Shown: positions 10,365-18,275 of the stretch, piece by piece
Layout: each line of letters opens with the position of its first letter
Position numbering within the stretch: the first letter of the stretch is position 1
Source: Streptomyces sp. WMMB303
Lineage (GTDB): Bacteria > Actinomycetota > Actinomycetes > Streptomycetales > Streptomycetaceae
Reading direction: 5' to 3'
Assembly (NCBI RefSeq): GCF_029351045.1
Contig: NZ_JARKIN010000001.1
Span: 2,008,001-2,072,000 of the forward strand
Length of the DNA: 64,000 bases
The notes under the pieces: generated by a model
The model's input: only the letters and a program-made list of their open reading frames with translations
Told to the model about the DNA's origin: nothing
The model's database searches: none
Position numbers and translations under genes: made by a program

Positions 10365-10961
10365 GTGGTGACCGATCCGAACACCGCTGAGAATCCGGCC
10401 GCCCGGCACGCCCGCCTCGCCCCCGTCGACACCGCGGCGGACGCCCTGTTCGTCTACGGCACGCTGCGCTTCGACCGCATCCTGACCGCCCTGCTCGGCC
10501 GCGTCCCGCCCGGCACTCCGGCCACCGCGCCCGGCTGGCGCACCGCGGCACTCGCGGGCCGCCCCTACCCCGGACTCGTCCCCTCCGCCGGGCACACGGC
10601 CGCCGGACTGCTGCTGACCGGACTGAGCGGGACCGAGTGGCGCGCGCTGGACGACTTCGAGGACGACGCGTACGAGCTGCGCCGGCTCGCCGCGGAACGC
10701 GGCCCTGGCTCGGAGCGAGCGCCTGCCGCGGAACAGAGTCCTGCCCCTGAACGCGGCGGGACGGAGAACGGCAGGACGGCGGGCAGCCTCTCCGGGCCCG
10801 GCCGGATCTGGACGTACGTCTGGGCGGCGCCAGGCGAGGTCGCCGCGGAGGACTGGTCGGCGGACGTCTTCGCAGCCCGGCAACTGGAGGGCTACGCGGC
10901 CCGGCTGGAGGCCGCCGCGGCCGCGGCGGCGCGGCACCGGGGCGGGCGCCCCGAACGCTGA
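10365..10961 (+). CDS. Gamma-glutamylcyclotransferase-like (AIG2/GGCT fold) protein
   Basis: 198 aa, starting at GTG 10365 (or the next GTG, 10368). The family signature is clear: LFVYGTLRFD forms the substrate loop, LVPSAGHTAAGLLLTGLS and WRALDDFEDDAYELRRL follow, with the conserved acidic residue in FEDDAYE. An insertion of about 40 residues rich in Glu/Pro/Ala (around residues 105-145) separates DDFEDDAYELRR from RIWTYVWAA, compared with simpler homologues. Members cleave gamma-glutamyl-amines to 5-oxoproline or are uncharacterised. It faces dusB tail-to-tail. Confidence 0.85.
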   Translation: MVTDPNTAENPAARHARLAPVDTAADALFVYGTLRFDRILTALLGRVPPGTPATAPGWRTAALAGRPYPGLVPSAGHTAAGLLLTGLSGTEWRALDDFEDDAYELRRLAAERGPGSERAPAAEQSPAPERGGTENGRTAGSLSGPGRIWTYVWAAPGEVAAEDWSADVFAARQLEGYAARLEAAAAAAARHRGGRPER

Positions 10962-10994
10962 ACGCCCGCCGAGAGCAGCCCCCGTGCCGGGTGG

Positions 10995-12143
10995 TCAGCC
11001 GCCGGAGGTGGCCAGCTCGGCATCCGCACCGAGGCCGGTGTCGCACGCGTACGGATCGTCCAGCCAGCCGTCCGGCAGGACGACCTTGTTGCGCGAGTGG
11101 GTCCGCCCGCGCGGACCGTCGGCACCCTCCGGCCACTCCTGGGACAGATCGAGCCCGTCCAGCAGGGAGCGCAACTCGGCCGACGAGGCCGCGACGGCGA
11201 GCTGCTTGCGCATCTCGGAGCCGACCGAGAAGCCCTTGGTGTACCAGGCGACGTGCTTGCGGAAGTCGATGACGCCCCGCGCCTCGTCCCCCAGCCACTC
11301 CCCCAGCAGCCCGGCGTGCCGCACCATGACGTCGGCGACCTCGCCCAGCGTCGGCCGGGCGCGGACCCCGGTGTCCTCGCCGCCGAGTGCGGCCACCAGG
11401 TCGGCGAACAGCCAGGGCCGCCCCAGGCAGCCGCGGCCGACCACGACGCCGTCGCAGCCGGTCCGGCGCATCATGCGCAGCGCGTCGTCGGCCGACCAGA
11501 TGTCGCCGTTCCCCAGCACCGGGATCTCGGGGACGGCGTCCTTGAGACGCGCGATGGCCTCCCAGTCGGCGGTCCCGCCGTAGTGCTGCGCCGCCGTGCG
11601 GCCGTGCAGGGCGATGGCGGTGACGCCCTCCTGCACCGCGATCCGCCCGGCGTCCAGGAAGGTCAGATGGTCGTCGTCGATGCCCTTGCGCATCTTCATC
11701 GTCACCGGCCGGCCGCCCGCGTTGTGCACCGCCTCGTGCAGGATGGCCCGCAGCAGCGGCCGCTTGTACGGCAGTGCGGAGCCGCCGCCCTTGCGGGTCA
11801 CCTTCGGAACGGGGCAGCCGAAGTTGAGGTCGATGTGGTCGGCGAGGTCCTCGTCGGCGATCATGCGTACCGCCTTGCCGACGGTCACCGGGTCGACGCC
11901 GTAGAGCTGGATGGAGCGCGGCTTCTCGCTCGCGTCGAAGTGCACGAGCTGCATCGTCTTCTCGTTGCGCTCCACCAGCGCCCGGGTGGTGATCATCTCA
12001 CTGACGAACAGGCCCCGGCCGCCCGAGAACTCCCGGCACAGCGTCCGGAACGGCGCGTTGGTGATCCCGGCCATCGGCGCCAGCACGACCGGCGGCTGGA
12101 CGGTGTGCTCTCCGATGTGCAGCGGCTGGATCGACGGGCTCAT
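10995..12143 (-). CDS. dusB: tRNA-dihydrouridine synthase, DusB type
   Basis: 382 aa from the ATG at 12143 (MSPSIQPLHIG); the open frame extends to 12218 but without conserved residues. FMN-dependent reduction of uridine in tRNA. APMAGITNAPFR, ALVERNEKTM, IQLYGVDP, HIDLNFGCPVPKVTRKGGGSAL with the catalytic Cys, TMKMRKGID, ALHGRTAAQHY and GNGDIWSADDA are all standard. The C-terminal helical domain (FRKHVAWYTKGF) is intact. Confidence 0.96.
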   Translation of the reverse strand: MSPSIQPLHIGEHTVQPPVVLAPMAGITNAPFRTLCREFSGGRGLFVSEMITTRALVERNEKTMQLVHFDASEKPRSIQLYGVDPVTVGKAVRMIADEDLADHIDLNFGCPVPKVTRKGGGSALPYKRPLLRAILHEAVHNAGGRPVTMKMRKGIDDDHLTFLDAGRIAVQEGVTAIALHGRTAAQHYGGTADWEAIARLKDAVPEIPVLGNGDIWSADDALRMMRRTGCDGVVVGRGCLGRPWLFADLVAALGGEDTGVRARPTLGEVADVMVRHAGLLGEWLGDEARGVIDFRKHVAWYTKGFSVGSEMRKQLAVAASSAELRSLLDGLDLSQEWPEGADGPRGRTHSRNKVVLPDGWLDDPYACDTGLGADAELATSGG

Positions 12144-12246
12144 ACGGCAGGGGTTCCTCGGCTCGTTCGGCGTTGTTCGGCGGGGCGGACAGCTCCCCAT
12201 TGTCCCCCATCCGGGCACCCGTCCCGCCGGTCGGCCCCCGGCCCGC

Positions 12247-13185
12247 TCATCGACCGGCGGTGACCAGGCCGAGCAGCCGCTCCACCCGCGCCTGGGTCTC
12301 CTCGTCGCGCGGCACGTACGTCCCCAGGCGCGCGCCCTCGGCCGGGCCGAGCCACAGCCCGTGGTAGGTGAAGGAGACCATCCCGACCCGCGGGTTGCGG
12401 AAGCGCTTGGTGTGGTCCGCGGCTCGGACCACCTCGTGCCGCTCCCACAGCGCGCGGAACTCCGCGGAGGTACGCATCCGCGCCAGCAGCGCCTTCCACG
12501 CGGGCTCCGCCAGATGCTCGGCCATCCGGGAGCGGAAGCGGGCCACCATCAGCCGGATCGCCTCCTCCCGGTCCGGCATCGCGGCGGCCCAGTCCGGGTC
12601 GGTGAAGGCCAGCCACATGCAGTTGCGGTCCTCGGGCGGATGCGCGTCCAGATCGCCCAGCAGACAGCCGTAGACCCGGTTGTAGGCCACGATGTCGTAG
12701 CGCGCGTTCTGCACGCAGGCCGGAAAGGGTTCGAGCCTGTCGAGCACCTTGCGGATGCCCTCCGGCAGCACGGGCGTCTCGGCGGCGGGCGTCGGATCGG
12801 CCGTCCCGCCGAGCGCGAACAGATGAGCGCGCTCGCTGGAGTCGAGCATCAGCGCCCGGGCGAGCGCGTCCAGCACCTGCGCCGAGACCTGGATGGCACG
12901 GCCCTGCTCCAGCCACGTGTACCAGGTCACGCCCACGGTCGACAGATGCGCCACCTCCTCGCGGCGCAGCCCCGGTGTCCGGCGGCGCGGCCCCCTGGGC
13001 AGCCCCACCCGCTCGGGCGGGATCCGCTCGCGCCTGCTGCGCAGGAACGCCGCGAGTTCCTGGCGGCGGACGCTGTCGGCGGGTGCGGCCGGTGCCGGTG
13101 CGGGCGCTGTCGGTTCCGGTGCGGGCGATCCCGGTGCGGGGCCTGCCGATCCGGAGCGAGCCGCTCCGCGAGTGCTGAGGCTCAT
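12247..13185 (-). CDS. XRE-type regulator with MmyB-like ligand-binding domain (copy 1)
   Basis: 312 aa from the ATG at 13185. After a low-complexity Ala/Pro N-terminus, the HTH begins at LAAFLRSRRERI and shows RRTPGLRREEVAHLSTVGVTWYTWLEQGR, the hallmark of the MmyB-like family. The C-terminal ~170 residues form the MmyB-type PAS-like domain (FPACVQNARYDIVAYN, CMWLAFTDPDW, WERHEVVRAADHTKRF). It is divergent from an MFS exporter across a 101-bp region with a palindrome array, the standard layout of a local repressor/exporter pair. Ligand unknown. Confidence 0.92.
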   Translation of the reverse strand: MSLSTRGAARSGSAGPAPGSPAPEPTAPAPAPAAPADSVRRQELAAFLRSRRERIPPERVGLPRGPRRRTPGLRREEVAHLSTVGVTWYTWLEQGRAIQVSAQVLDALARALMLDSSERAHLFALGGTADPTPAAETPVLPEGIRKVLDRLEPFPACVQNARYDIVAYNRVYGCLLGDLDAHPPEDRNCMWLAFTDPDWAAAMPDREEAIRLMVARFRSRMAEHLAEPAWKALLARMRTSAEFRALWERHEVVRAADHTKRFRNPRVGMVSFTYHGLWLGPAEGARLGTYVPRDEETQARVERLLGLVTAGR

Positions 13186-13261
13186 GGCACCAGGATGGCG
13201 CACGCCGCATCCTGGTGCCGGGTAGTCCTGGTACCAGGATGAGGACCGCCTGGTACCAGGC
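13186..13261. promoter_or_regulatory. Palindrome array (CCTGGTACCAGG family), operator of the MmyB-like regulator
   Basis: Three symmetric elements fill the divergent promoter: GGCACCAGGATG (13186-13197) with its inverted copy CATCCTGGTGCC (13208-13219), the perfect palindrome TCCTGGTACCAGGA (13226-13239), and GCCTGGTACCAGGC (13248-13261). All share CCTGGTRCC/GGYACCAGG half-sites. The first starts at the base after the regulator start codon. This fits autorepression together with control of the MFS gene. Confidence 0.8.
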
Positions 13262-13286
13262 AGACAGGGGGCCGAGGCTCGTCCTC

Positions 13287-14822
13287 ATGAGTCACGACAT
13301 CCCCACCGCCGCGCGGCCGGCCCCCGACCGGAAGCCGGACCACTGCGACCGGACGCGGAACCCTTCCGACCGGAAGCAGAACCCCTCCGAGCGGAAGCAC
13401 GGTCCGTACCGGGCCCCCGGACCGCCGGCACCGCAGACCCCGGCAGCGCTGCACCCTTCCGGTCTGGTCACGCTGCTGCTGGGCGCGGCCCTCCCCATGA
13501 TCGATTTCTTCGTCGTCAACGTCGCCTTCCCGAGCATCGAGAGCGACCTCGGCGCCTCGGCAGCGCTGGAGATGGTCGTCGCCGGATACGCCGTCGTCTA
13601 TGCCTCGCTGCTCGTCCTGGGCGGCCGGCTGGGCGACGCCCGCGGACGGCGGCGGCTCTTCCTGTGGGGCGTCGCCGCGTTCGGAGTCACCTCGCTGGCC
13701 TGCGGATTCGCCCCCGGCGTGTGGTGGCTGACCGCCGCCAGGGCGGCACAGGGAGCTGCCTCGGCGATGATGTTCCCGCAGGTGCTCGCCACCATCCAGG
13801 CCACGAGCGAGGGGCGGGCGCGGTCCCGGGCCATCGGCCTGTTCGGCTCGGTCGGCGGGATCTCCGTCGTCACCGGGCAGGTGCTGGGCGGTGTGCTGGT
13901 CGCCGCCGACCTGGGCGGCACCGGCTGGCGGGCCATCTTCCTGATCAACGTCCCGGTGGTGCTGGTCATACTCGCCATCGGCGCCCGCACGGTGCCCGAG
14001 AGCCGCTCGGAGTCGCCCGCACGCGGAGACACCGCCGGAACAGTGCTGCTGGCCTGCGGGCTGGTCGCCCTGCTGCTGCCCCTGACGGAAGGGCGCGCGG
14101 CGGGCTGGCCCTGGTGGTCCATCGCCCTGCTGGGGGCGGCGGCCGTGCTGGCATGTTCCTTCTACGCCGTAGAACGCCGCGAGGAGCGCGCGGGCCGCAG
14201 CCCGCTGCTGCCGCCCTCCCTGCTGCGGGAGCCCGGCGTCCGGCGCGGACTGCTCATCGGCGCACCCGTCTTCCTCGGCTTCAGCAGCTTCATGTTCGAG
14301 AGCGCACTGCTGCTGCAACAGGGGCTGCGGTACGGCGCGCTCAAGGCGGGGCTCACCCTGGTGCCGATGGGCCTGGCGCAGTTCACCGCCTCCGTGCGGG
14401 CCCCCCGGTTGACCGAACGGTTCGGCGCGGGACGGGTGCTGGTGCTGAGCGCCGTCGCCCAGGGCACGGGCCTGGGTGCCCTGCTGCTGGCACTGTTCAC
14501 GCAGTGGCCCGCACTGCCGCCGGTGGCGCTGGCGCCCGCCCTGCTGCTGTGCGGACTGGGCCAGGGACTCCAGTTGCCCACGTACTACCGCGTCCTACTC
14601 TCCGGCGTTCCCGCCGCCCGAGCCGGCGCGGGCAGCGGCCTGGCCGCCACCGCCCAGCAGTCCGGCCTCGCCCTCGGCGTCGCCACACTGGGCTCCCTCT
14701 TCCTCGCTCTGACGCCGCAGTACGGCATGCGCGAAGCCCTGGCAGCCGTCCTGGCCCTCCAGGCATGCGGACTGCTGGCCCTGGTCGTGATGGGAGTGCG
14801 GATGCCCCGCGCGGTGGGCTGA
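13287..14822 (+). CDS. MFS drug exporter, DHA2-like (14 TM)
   Basis: 511 aa from the ATG at 13287. The first ~60 residues are a basic, Pro-rich cytoplasmic leader in which Asp-Arg-Lys/Ser-Glu-Arg-Lys motifs repeat. Membrane segments then begin at LVTLLLGAALPMIDFFVVNV, with the DHA2 motif C-like GSVGGISVVTGQVLGGVL and the motif A region GGRLGDARGRRR. About 14 helices can be counted. It probably exports a toxic small molecule and is controlled by the divergent MmyB-like protein. Confidence 0.9.
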   Translation: MSHDIPTAARPAPDRKPDHCDRTRNPSDRKQNPSERKHGPYRAPGPPAPQTPAALHPSGLVTLLLGAALPMIDFFVVNVAFPSIESDLGASAALEMVVAGYAVVYASLLVLGGRLGDARGRRRLFLWGVAAFGVTSLACGFAPGVWWLTAARAAQGAASAMMFPQVLATIQATSEGRARSRAIGLFGSVGGISVVTGQVLGGVLVAADLGGTGWRAIFLINVPVVLVILAIGARTVPESRSESPARGDTAGTVLLACGLVALLLPLTEGRAAGWPWWSIALLGAAAVLACSFYAVERREERAGRSPLLPPSLLREPGVRRGLLIGAPVFLGFSSFMFESALLLQQGLRYGALKAGLTLVPMGLAQFTASVRAPRLTERFGAGRVLVLSAVAQGTGLGALLLALFTQWPALPPVALAPALLLCGLGQGLQLPTYYRVLLSGVPAARAGAGSGLAATAQQSGLALGVATLGSLFLALTPQYGMREALAAVLALQACGLLALVVMGVRMPRAVG

Positions 14823-14864
14823 GGGGCGCGGTGGAATCGGCGGCCTAGCATGCTGGTCATGGCC

Positions 14865-15659
14865 ATGTTCGTGCACCTGACATCGGCGGCGACCGCACCG
14901 CGCATCCGGCGGTCCGGCATCCGCGCCGCCTCCCGTGGGCAGGACGGTGCACGCGGGGTGTACTGCTTTCCGGTGCTGCCCTCCTACACCCTCACCCACC
15001 AATGGCTGCGCGAACTGGCCCGTACCGGCAGCCGGGGAGGTCTGGTGGCTGTCCACCTGCGGCTGGACGACAACCAGCAGGTGCGGGTGGGCCGCTACGC
15101 ACGCGAGCAGGCCGCCGTTCCCGCCTCCGAGGCGGTGCGGCGCATCGCGGCACTGGAGGATCCGCGCGGCTGGGAGGTGTTCGTCCCTGGGGCGATCCGG
15201 CCGCGCGAGGTGCACCGGATCCGCACCGCACCCCAGACGGTGGGCTGGCGCTACTGGCCCGAGGCGCACGGTGTGCGGCCCTGCACCTGCGACGGCTGCC
15301 GGGTACGCGGCGAGTACGGATCCCGGCGGCTGCGCGAGCGGTTGCCGCATCCGCTGGACGGTCCGCCACCGCCCGCCAGGGTGCTGCTCGCACGGATCGC
15401 CGCGGCCGGCACCCCCGGAGATCCCGCCGCGCTCCGGGAGGCCCTGCACTGGTTCGGCAAGTTCCGCCGTGGCCCGCTCGCACAGCTCACCCGCCTCGCC
15501 GACCACCCCGATCCCGGCGTGCGGGAGGAATTGGCGTGGGCCGTCTCCCGATGGTCGACCCCGGGAGTGGCCGAGCTGCTGGACGGGCTCGCCGACGACC
15601 CGCATCCGGATGTCCGCGAAGCGGTGGCGACGGTCCGCACACTGTCGCAGAACGGTTAG
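14865..15659 (+). CDS. HEAT-repeat domain protein with MFVHLT N-terminal domain
   Basis: About 264 aa from the ATG at 14865 (MFVHLTSAATAPRIRRSGI); ATGs at 14850 and 14859 are also in frame. The N-terminal ~120 residues (GVYCFPVLPSYTLTHQWLREL, VHRIRTAPQTVGWRYWP) form a recurring Streptomyces domain of unknown function. A CTCDGCRVRGEYG motif could bind metal. The C-terminus holds two HEAT-like repeats (LTRLADHPDPGVREELAWAVSR, LADDPHPDVREAVATV), suggesting a protein-protein scaffold. No function assigned. Confidence 0.7.
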   Translation: MFVHLTSAATAPRIRRSGIRAASRGQDGARGVYCFPVLPSYTLTHQWLRELARTGSRGGLVAVHLRLDDNQQVRVGRYAREQAAVPASEAVRRIAALEDPRGWEVFVPGAIRPREVHRIRTAPQTVGWRYWPEAHGVRPCTCDGCRVRGEYGSRRLRERLPHPLDGPPPPARVLLARIAAAGTPGDPAALREALHWFGKFRRGPLAQLTRLADHPDPGVREELAWAVSRWSTPGVAELLDGLADDPHPDVREAVATVRTLSQNG

Positions 15660-15662
15660 GCC

Positions 15663-15800
15663 CTGTCCCGCGGGTCATGTGACCTCACGAGCGAGGAACG
15701 GGCCCGGTGGGAGCCGCATCTGTCGGAGTCCGGGAAGCGGGGCGGCCGGTGGGCGTCCTCGCAGCCGTCCTGGCCGATGAGGAGCGACGGCCCCGCAGTT
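15663..15800 (+). mobile_element. Degraded IS5-family transposase remnant (N-terminal fragment)
   Basis: From about 15677 the + strand reads CDLTSEERARWEPHLSES followed by GKRGGRWA, which matches the usual N-terminus of IS5/IS112-group transposases (D-L-T/S-x-x-x-W-x-x-x-x-P-x-L, then KRGGRW). The match fades after about 30 codons, and there is no DDE catalytic region or plausible second end. The preceding GGCCCTGTCCCGCG looks like an IS terminal repeat. This is a relic rather than an active element. Confidence 0.5.
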
Positions 15801-15828
15801 GGTTTCCGGCATGGACCGCATTCGCACC

Positions 15829-16710
15829 TCAACCGGTGTGGGCCGCCACGGCATCGAGGAGCTGGGGCCAGAGTTCTCGCGGGCGGTCGTGACCCATGTC
15901 GGGGACCAGCCGGAGTTCGGCACCGGGCACCAGCTCCGCAGTGCGCTCGCCGCCACTGGGATCGATCAGCGTGTCGTCCAGGCCGTGGATCACCAGCGTC
16001 GGCACCCGCAGTTCGCGCAGGACGTCCGCGCGTGAACCGCTGAGGACCATCGCGCCGAGCTGTCGTCCGAGCCCCGCGGGGTAGTAGGCGCGGTCGTAGC
16101 TTGCGGCGGCCAGCTCACGCAACACGGCGCCGTTGCCGTATCGCTTGGAGGCCCACACCAGTTCCTTCTCCGCCGCCGCGACATATCCCTCGCGGTCCGC
16201 GGGCTTGGGACCGGAGACCACCGCCCGGGCCTGCGGGCTGGGCCGGCCGTACGCACTCTCGCCGGTCGAGGACATCATCGACGTCAAGGTCAGCACCCGC
16301 TCCGGACGGGAGTGGGCCATCATCTGGGCGATCATCCCTCCCATCGACGCGCCGACCACGTGGGCACGTTCGATACCGAGCTCGGTGAGCAAGCCGAGAC
16401 CGTCGTCGGCCATGTCGACCAGCCGGTAGGGAACCATGGCGAGGGCGGCGGGCATGTCGCCCGAGCTGACGGCTGCCAGGAACTCGCCCACGTCCACGGG
16501 GTGATCGTCGAACTTCGTGGACAGCCCGCAGTCTCGATTGTCGTACCGGATCACGTATCGGCCGCGGTCGGCCAGCGCTCGGCAGAAGTCCTCGTGCCAG
16601 CCGAGCAACTGTGCGCCGAAACCCATCACCAGCAGGACCGGAGGGTCGCCCGGGTCGCCGAAGCTCTCGTACGCGATGGACACCTCGGGGGACACTGCGA
16701 CGACAGGCAT
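15829..16710 (-). CDS. Alpha/beta-fold hydrolase
   Basis: 293 aa. The oxyanion-loop region VLLVMGFGAQ, the nucleophile elbow GASMGGMIAQ, an acid after THVIHGLDD-like TLVIHGLDDTLID, and the closing His in DMGHDRP make a complete Ser-Asp-His triad. FDDHPVDVGEFL and YDNRDCGLSTKF place it near the esterase/aclacinomycin methylesterase (RdmC)-like group. It is a free-standing gene beside an IS relic. Substrate not predictable; the enzyme looks intact. Confidence 0.88.
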   Translation of the reverse strand: MPVVAVSPEVSIAYESFGDPGDPPVLLVMGFGAQLLGWHEDFCRALADRGRYVIRYDNRDCGLSTKFDDHPVDVGEFLAAVSSGDMPAALAMVPYRLVDMADDGLGLLTELGIERAHVVGASMGGMIAQMMAHSRPERVLTLTSMMSSTGESAYGRPSPQARAVVSGPKPADREGYVAAAEKELVWASKRYGNGAVLRELAAASYDRAYYPAGLGRQLGAMVLSGSRADVLRELRVPTLVIHGLDDTLIDPSGGERTAELVPGAELRLVPDMGHDRPRELWPQLLDAVAAHTG

Positions 16711-16931
16711 ACCCGGAGCCTGTCACAGCCGCCCATCCGGCGCAGCCGGAATATCGACGGGTGACCTGCGCAGACTCGTCCGGCTTCGCCCTCGATCCGC
16801 CGGACAGGGCCTGGTGCCGTATCGGTCGGCGTCCTCCCTCCAGCGCCACGGATCGCGGAGGGCACATCCGGGCGAACGCGACGTCCGAAATCCGCCAGCA
16901 CGCTCGGGGTCGGCCGGGCGAGCATCCGCGC

Positions 16932-17573
16932 ATGAGCGCTGAGACGCAGGGAATCCGCATCCGGCACCGCGGATATGAGCCGCAGGTCCATCCCACCGCC
17001 TACGTCGCCCCGACGGCCACACTTGTCGGAGATGTGCGCGTGGGGCCGAGGGCAAGGGTGATGTACGGCGCGGTGCTCGATGCGGAGGGGGCCCGGATCG
17101 AGGTCGGGGAGGCGGCGGTGATCTGCGAGAACGCGGTGCTGCGCGGGTCCGCGGTCGCCGACGATCAGCCGGTGCTCGTCGCCGACCACGTCTTCGTGGG
17201 GCCGCACGCCACCCTGCTGGGCTGCCAGGTCGGCAGATGCGTCTATATGGCGACCTCGGCGACGGTCCTGCAACGTGCACATGTGGGGGCAGGCGCGGTG
17301 GTCGCCGTCGGCGCGCTCGTCCATGCGCGCGCCGATGTGCCGGACGAGTACTTCGTGCCACCCCACACCGTGGCACTCGACACGCCGGTGCGGCTGCTGG
17401 CACCCGGCGACCCGGGCCTGGCCGAGGCCGTCCGACAGGTGGGCTTCGCGCAGGTGGCGTTCGGCGTCGAGGCGGAGTGGACCGACCGCGTCAGCCGGTA
17501 CGAGCACATCGCGGAGGTACGCGTCGACGAGTTCGGCCCGCACGCGGACGATGAGATCCTGCATCGCGGCTAG
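16932..17573 (+). CDS. Gamma-carbonic-anhydrase-like left-handed beta-helix protein, atypical metal site
   Basis: 213 aa from the ATG at 16932. Hexapeptide-repeat beta-helix with VHPTAYVAPTATLVGDVRVG, VMYGAVLDAEGARIEVGEAAVI and VADHVFVGPHATLLGCQVG. In CaiE/YrdA-type gamma carbonic anhydrases three His bind zinc. Aligned by eye, the first is Arg here, the GH of VTxGHGAxLHGC has become PH, and the last is Leu. The canonical site therefore appears lost or moved. The C-terminal helix with EAEWTDRVSRYEHIAEVRV follows. It may be an acyl-transferase-like or structural relative. Confidence 0.75.
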   Translation: MSAETQGIRIRHRGYEPQVHPTAYVAPTATLVGDVRVGPRARVMYGAVLDAEGARIEVGEAAVICENAVLRGSAVADDQPVLVADHVFVGPHATLLGCQVGRCVYMATSATVLQRAHVGAGAVVAVGALVHARADVPDEYFVPPHTVALDTPVRLLAPGDPGLAEAVRQVGFAQVAFGVEAEWTDRVSRYEHIAEVRVDEFGPHADDEILHRG

Positions 17574-17580
17574 CGCCGCA

Positions 17581-18072
17581 TCAACGCTTCCTGCCCATGT
17601 CCGACGGCACCCACCACGCCGACGCGTCGCCGCCGCCAGGGTGGGCGTTGCCCGACCCGGCGCTATTCCTCTCCCCGTGGCGCACCGCGAGGTGCACCCA
17701 CACCGTTTTGCCCGCGCCCGTGCGAGGGCGTACGCCCCATGCCTGGGACAGGGCGTCGACCAGGAGTAATCCGCGCCCGGAGGTCTCCTCTGGTGCCGGT
17801 TTGCGGAGTTCGGGCATCTCCCACCGGTAGGAGTCGGAGACCTCCAGAACGAGGACCCCGTCCCTGCGGCGGAGCACGAGCTCCACCTGGTCGCCGATCC
17901 CCTGCGCGGCATGGGTGACCGCGTTGGTCGTCAACTCGCTGACGACGAGTGCCGCTTCGTCGCAGAGGTGGCCGAGTTTCCACTCTCTGAGCACCAGCCG
18001 CACATGCTCCCGCGCCCTCGGTACGGATGCCTTGCTGAGACGGAACCTTGCGATGTTCGTACGCCCGGACAT
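17581..18072 (-). CDS. HATPase_c anti-sigma-type ATP-binding protein
   Basis: 163 aa from the ATG at 18072 (MSGRTNIARF), preferred over 18108 because GGGAGG is ideally placed upstream. The single GHKL domain shows the N box LVVSELTTNAVTHA, the D box LEVSDSYRW, and the G boxes ETSGRGLLLVDALSQAWG. This is the SpoIIAB/RsbW-like group that Streptomyces carries in dozens, usually next to XRE and DUF397 genes. It is divergent from exactly such a pair here. It is probably an anti-sigma or partner kinase; the partner sigma factor is not in the window. Confidence 0.9.
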   Translation of the reverse strand: MSGRTNIARFRLSKASVPRAREHVRLVLREWKLGHLCDEAALVVSELTTNAVTHAAQGIGDQVELVLRRRDGVLVLEVSDSYRWEMPELRKPAPEETSGRGLLLVDALSQAWGVRPRTGAGKTVWVHLAVRHGERNSAGSGNAHPGGGDASAWWVPSDMGRKR

Positions 18073-18275
18073 GGGGCCTCCCGAGGGCGGCTGAGCAGGT
18101 CGATTCATTCACCCTTGGTGCACACGCGGGTGCGCTGGGTGAGGTGGCTCACGCTATGCGGCTCACACAGATAGATGAAACTCCTCATATCGAGAATTTG
18201 CACTGGGCTGCCGAGGTAACTCGTGCCCGTGTACCGTGCGTTGCCGTGCGAGCCGCACGTGCAGAGAGGAAGAAG

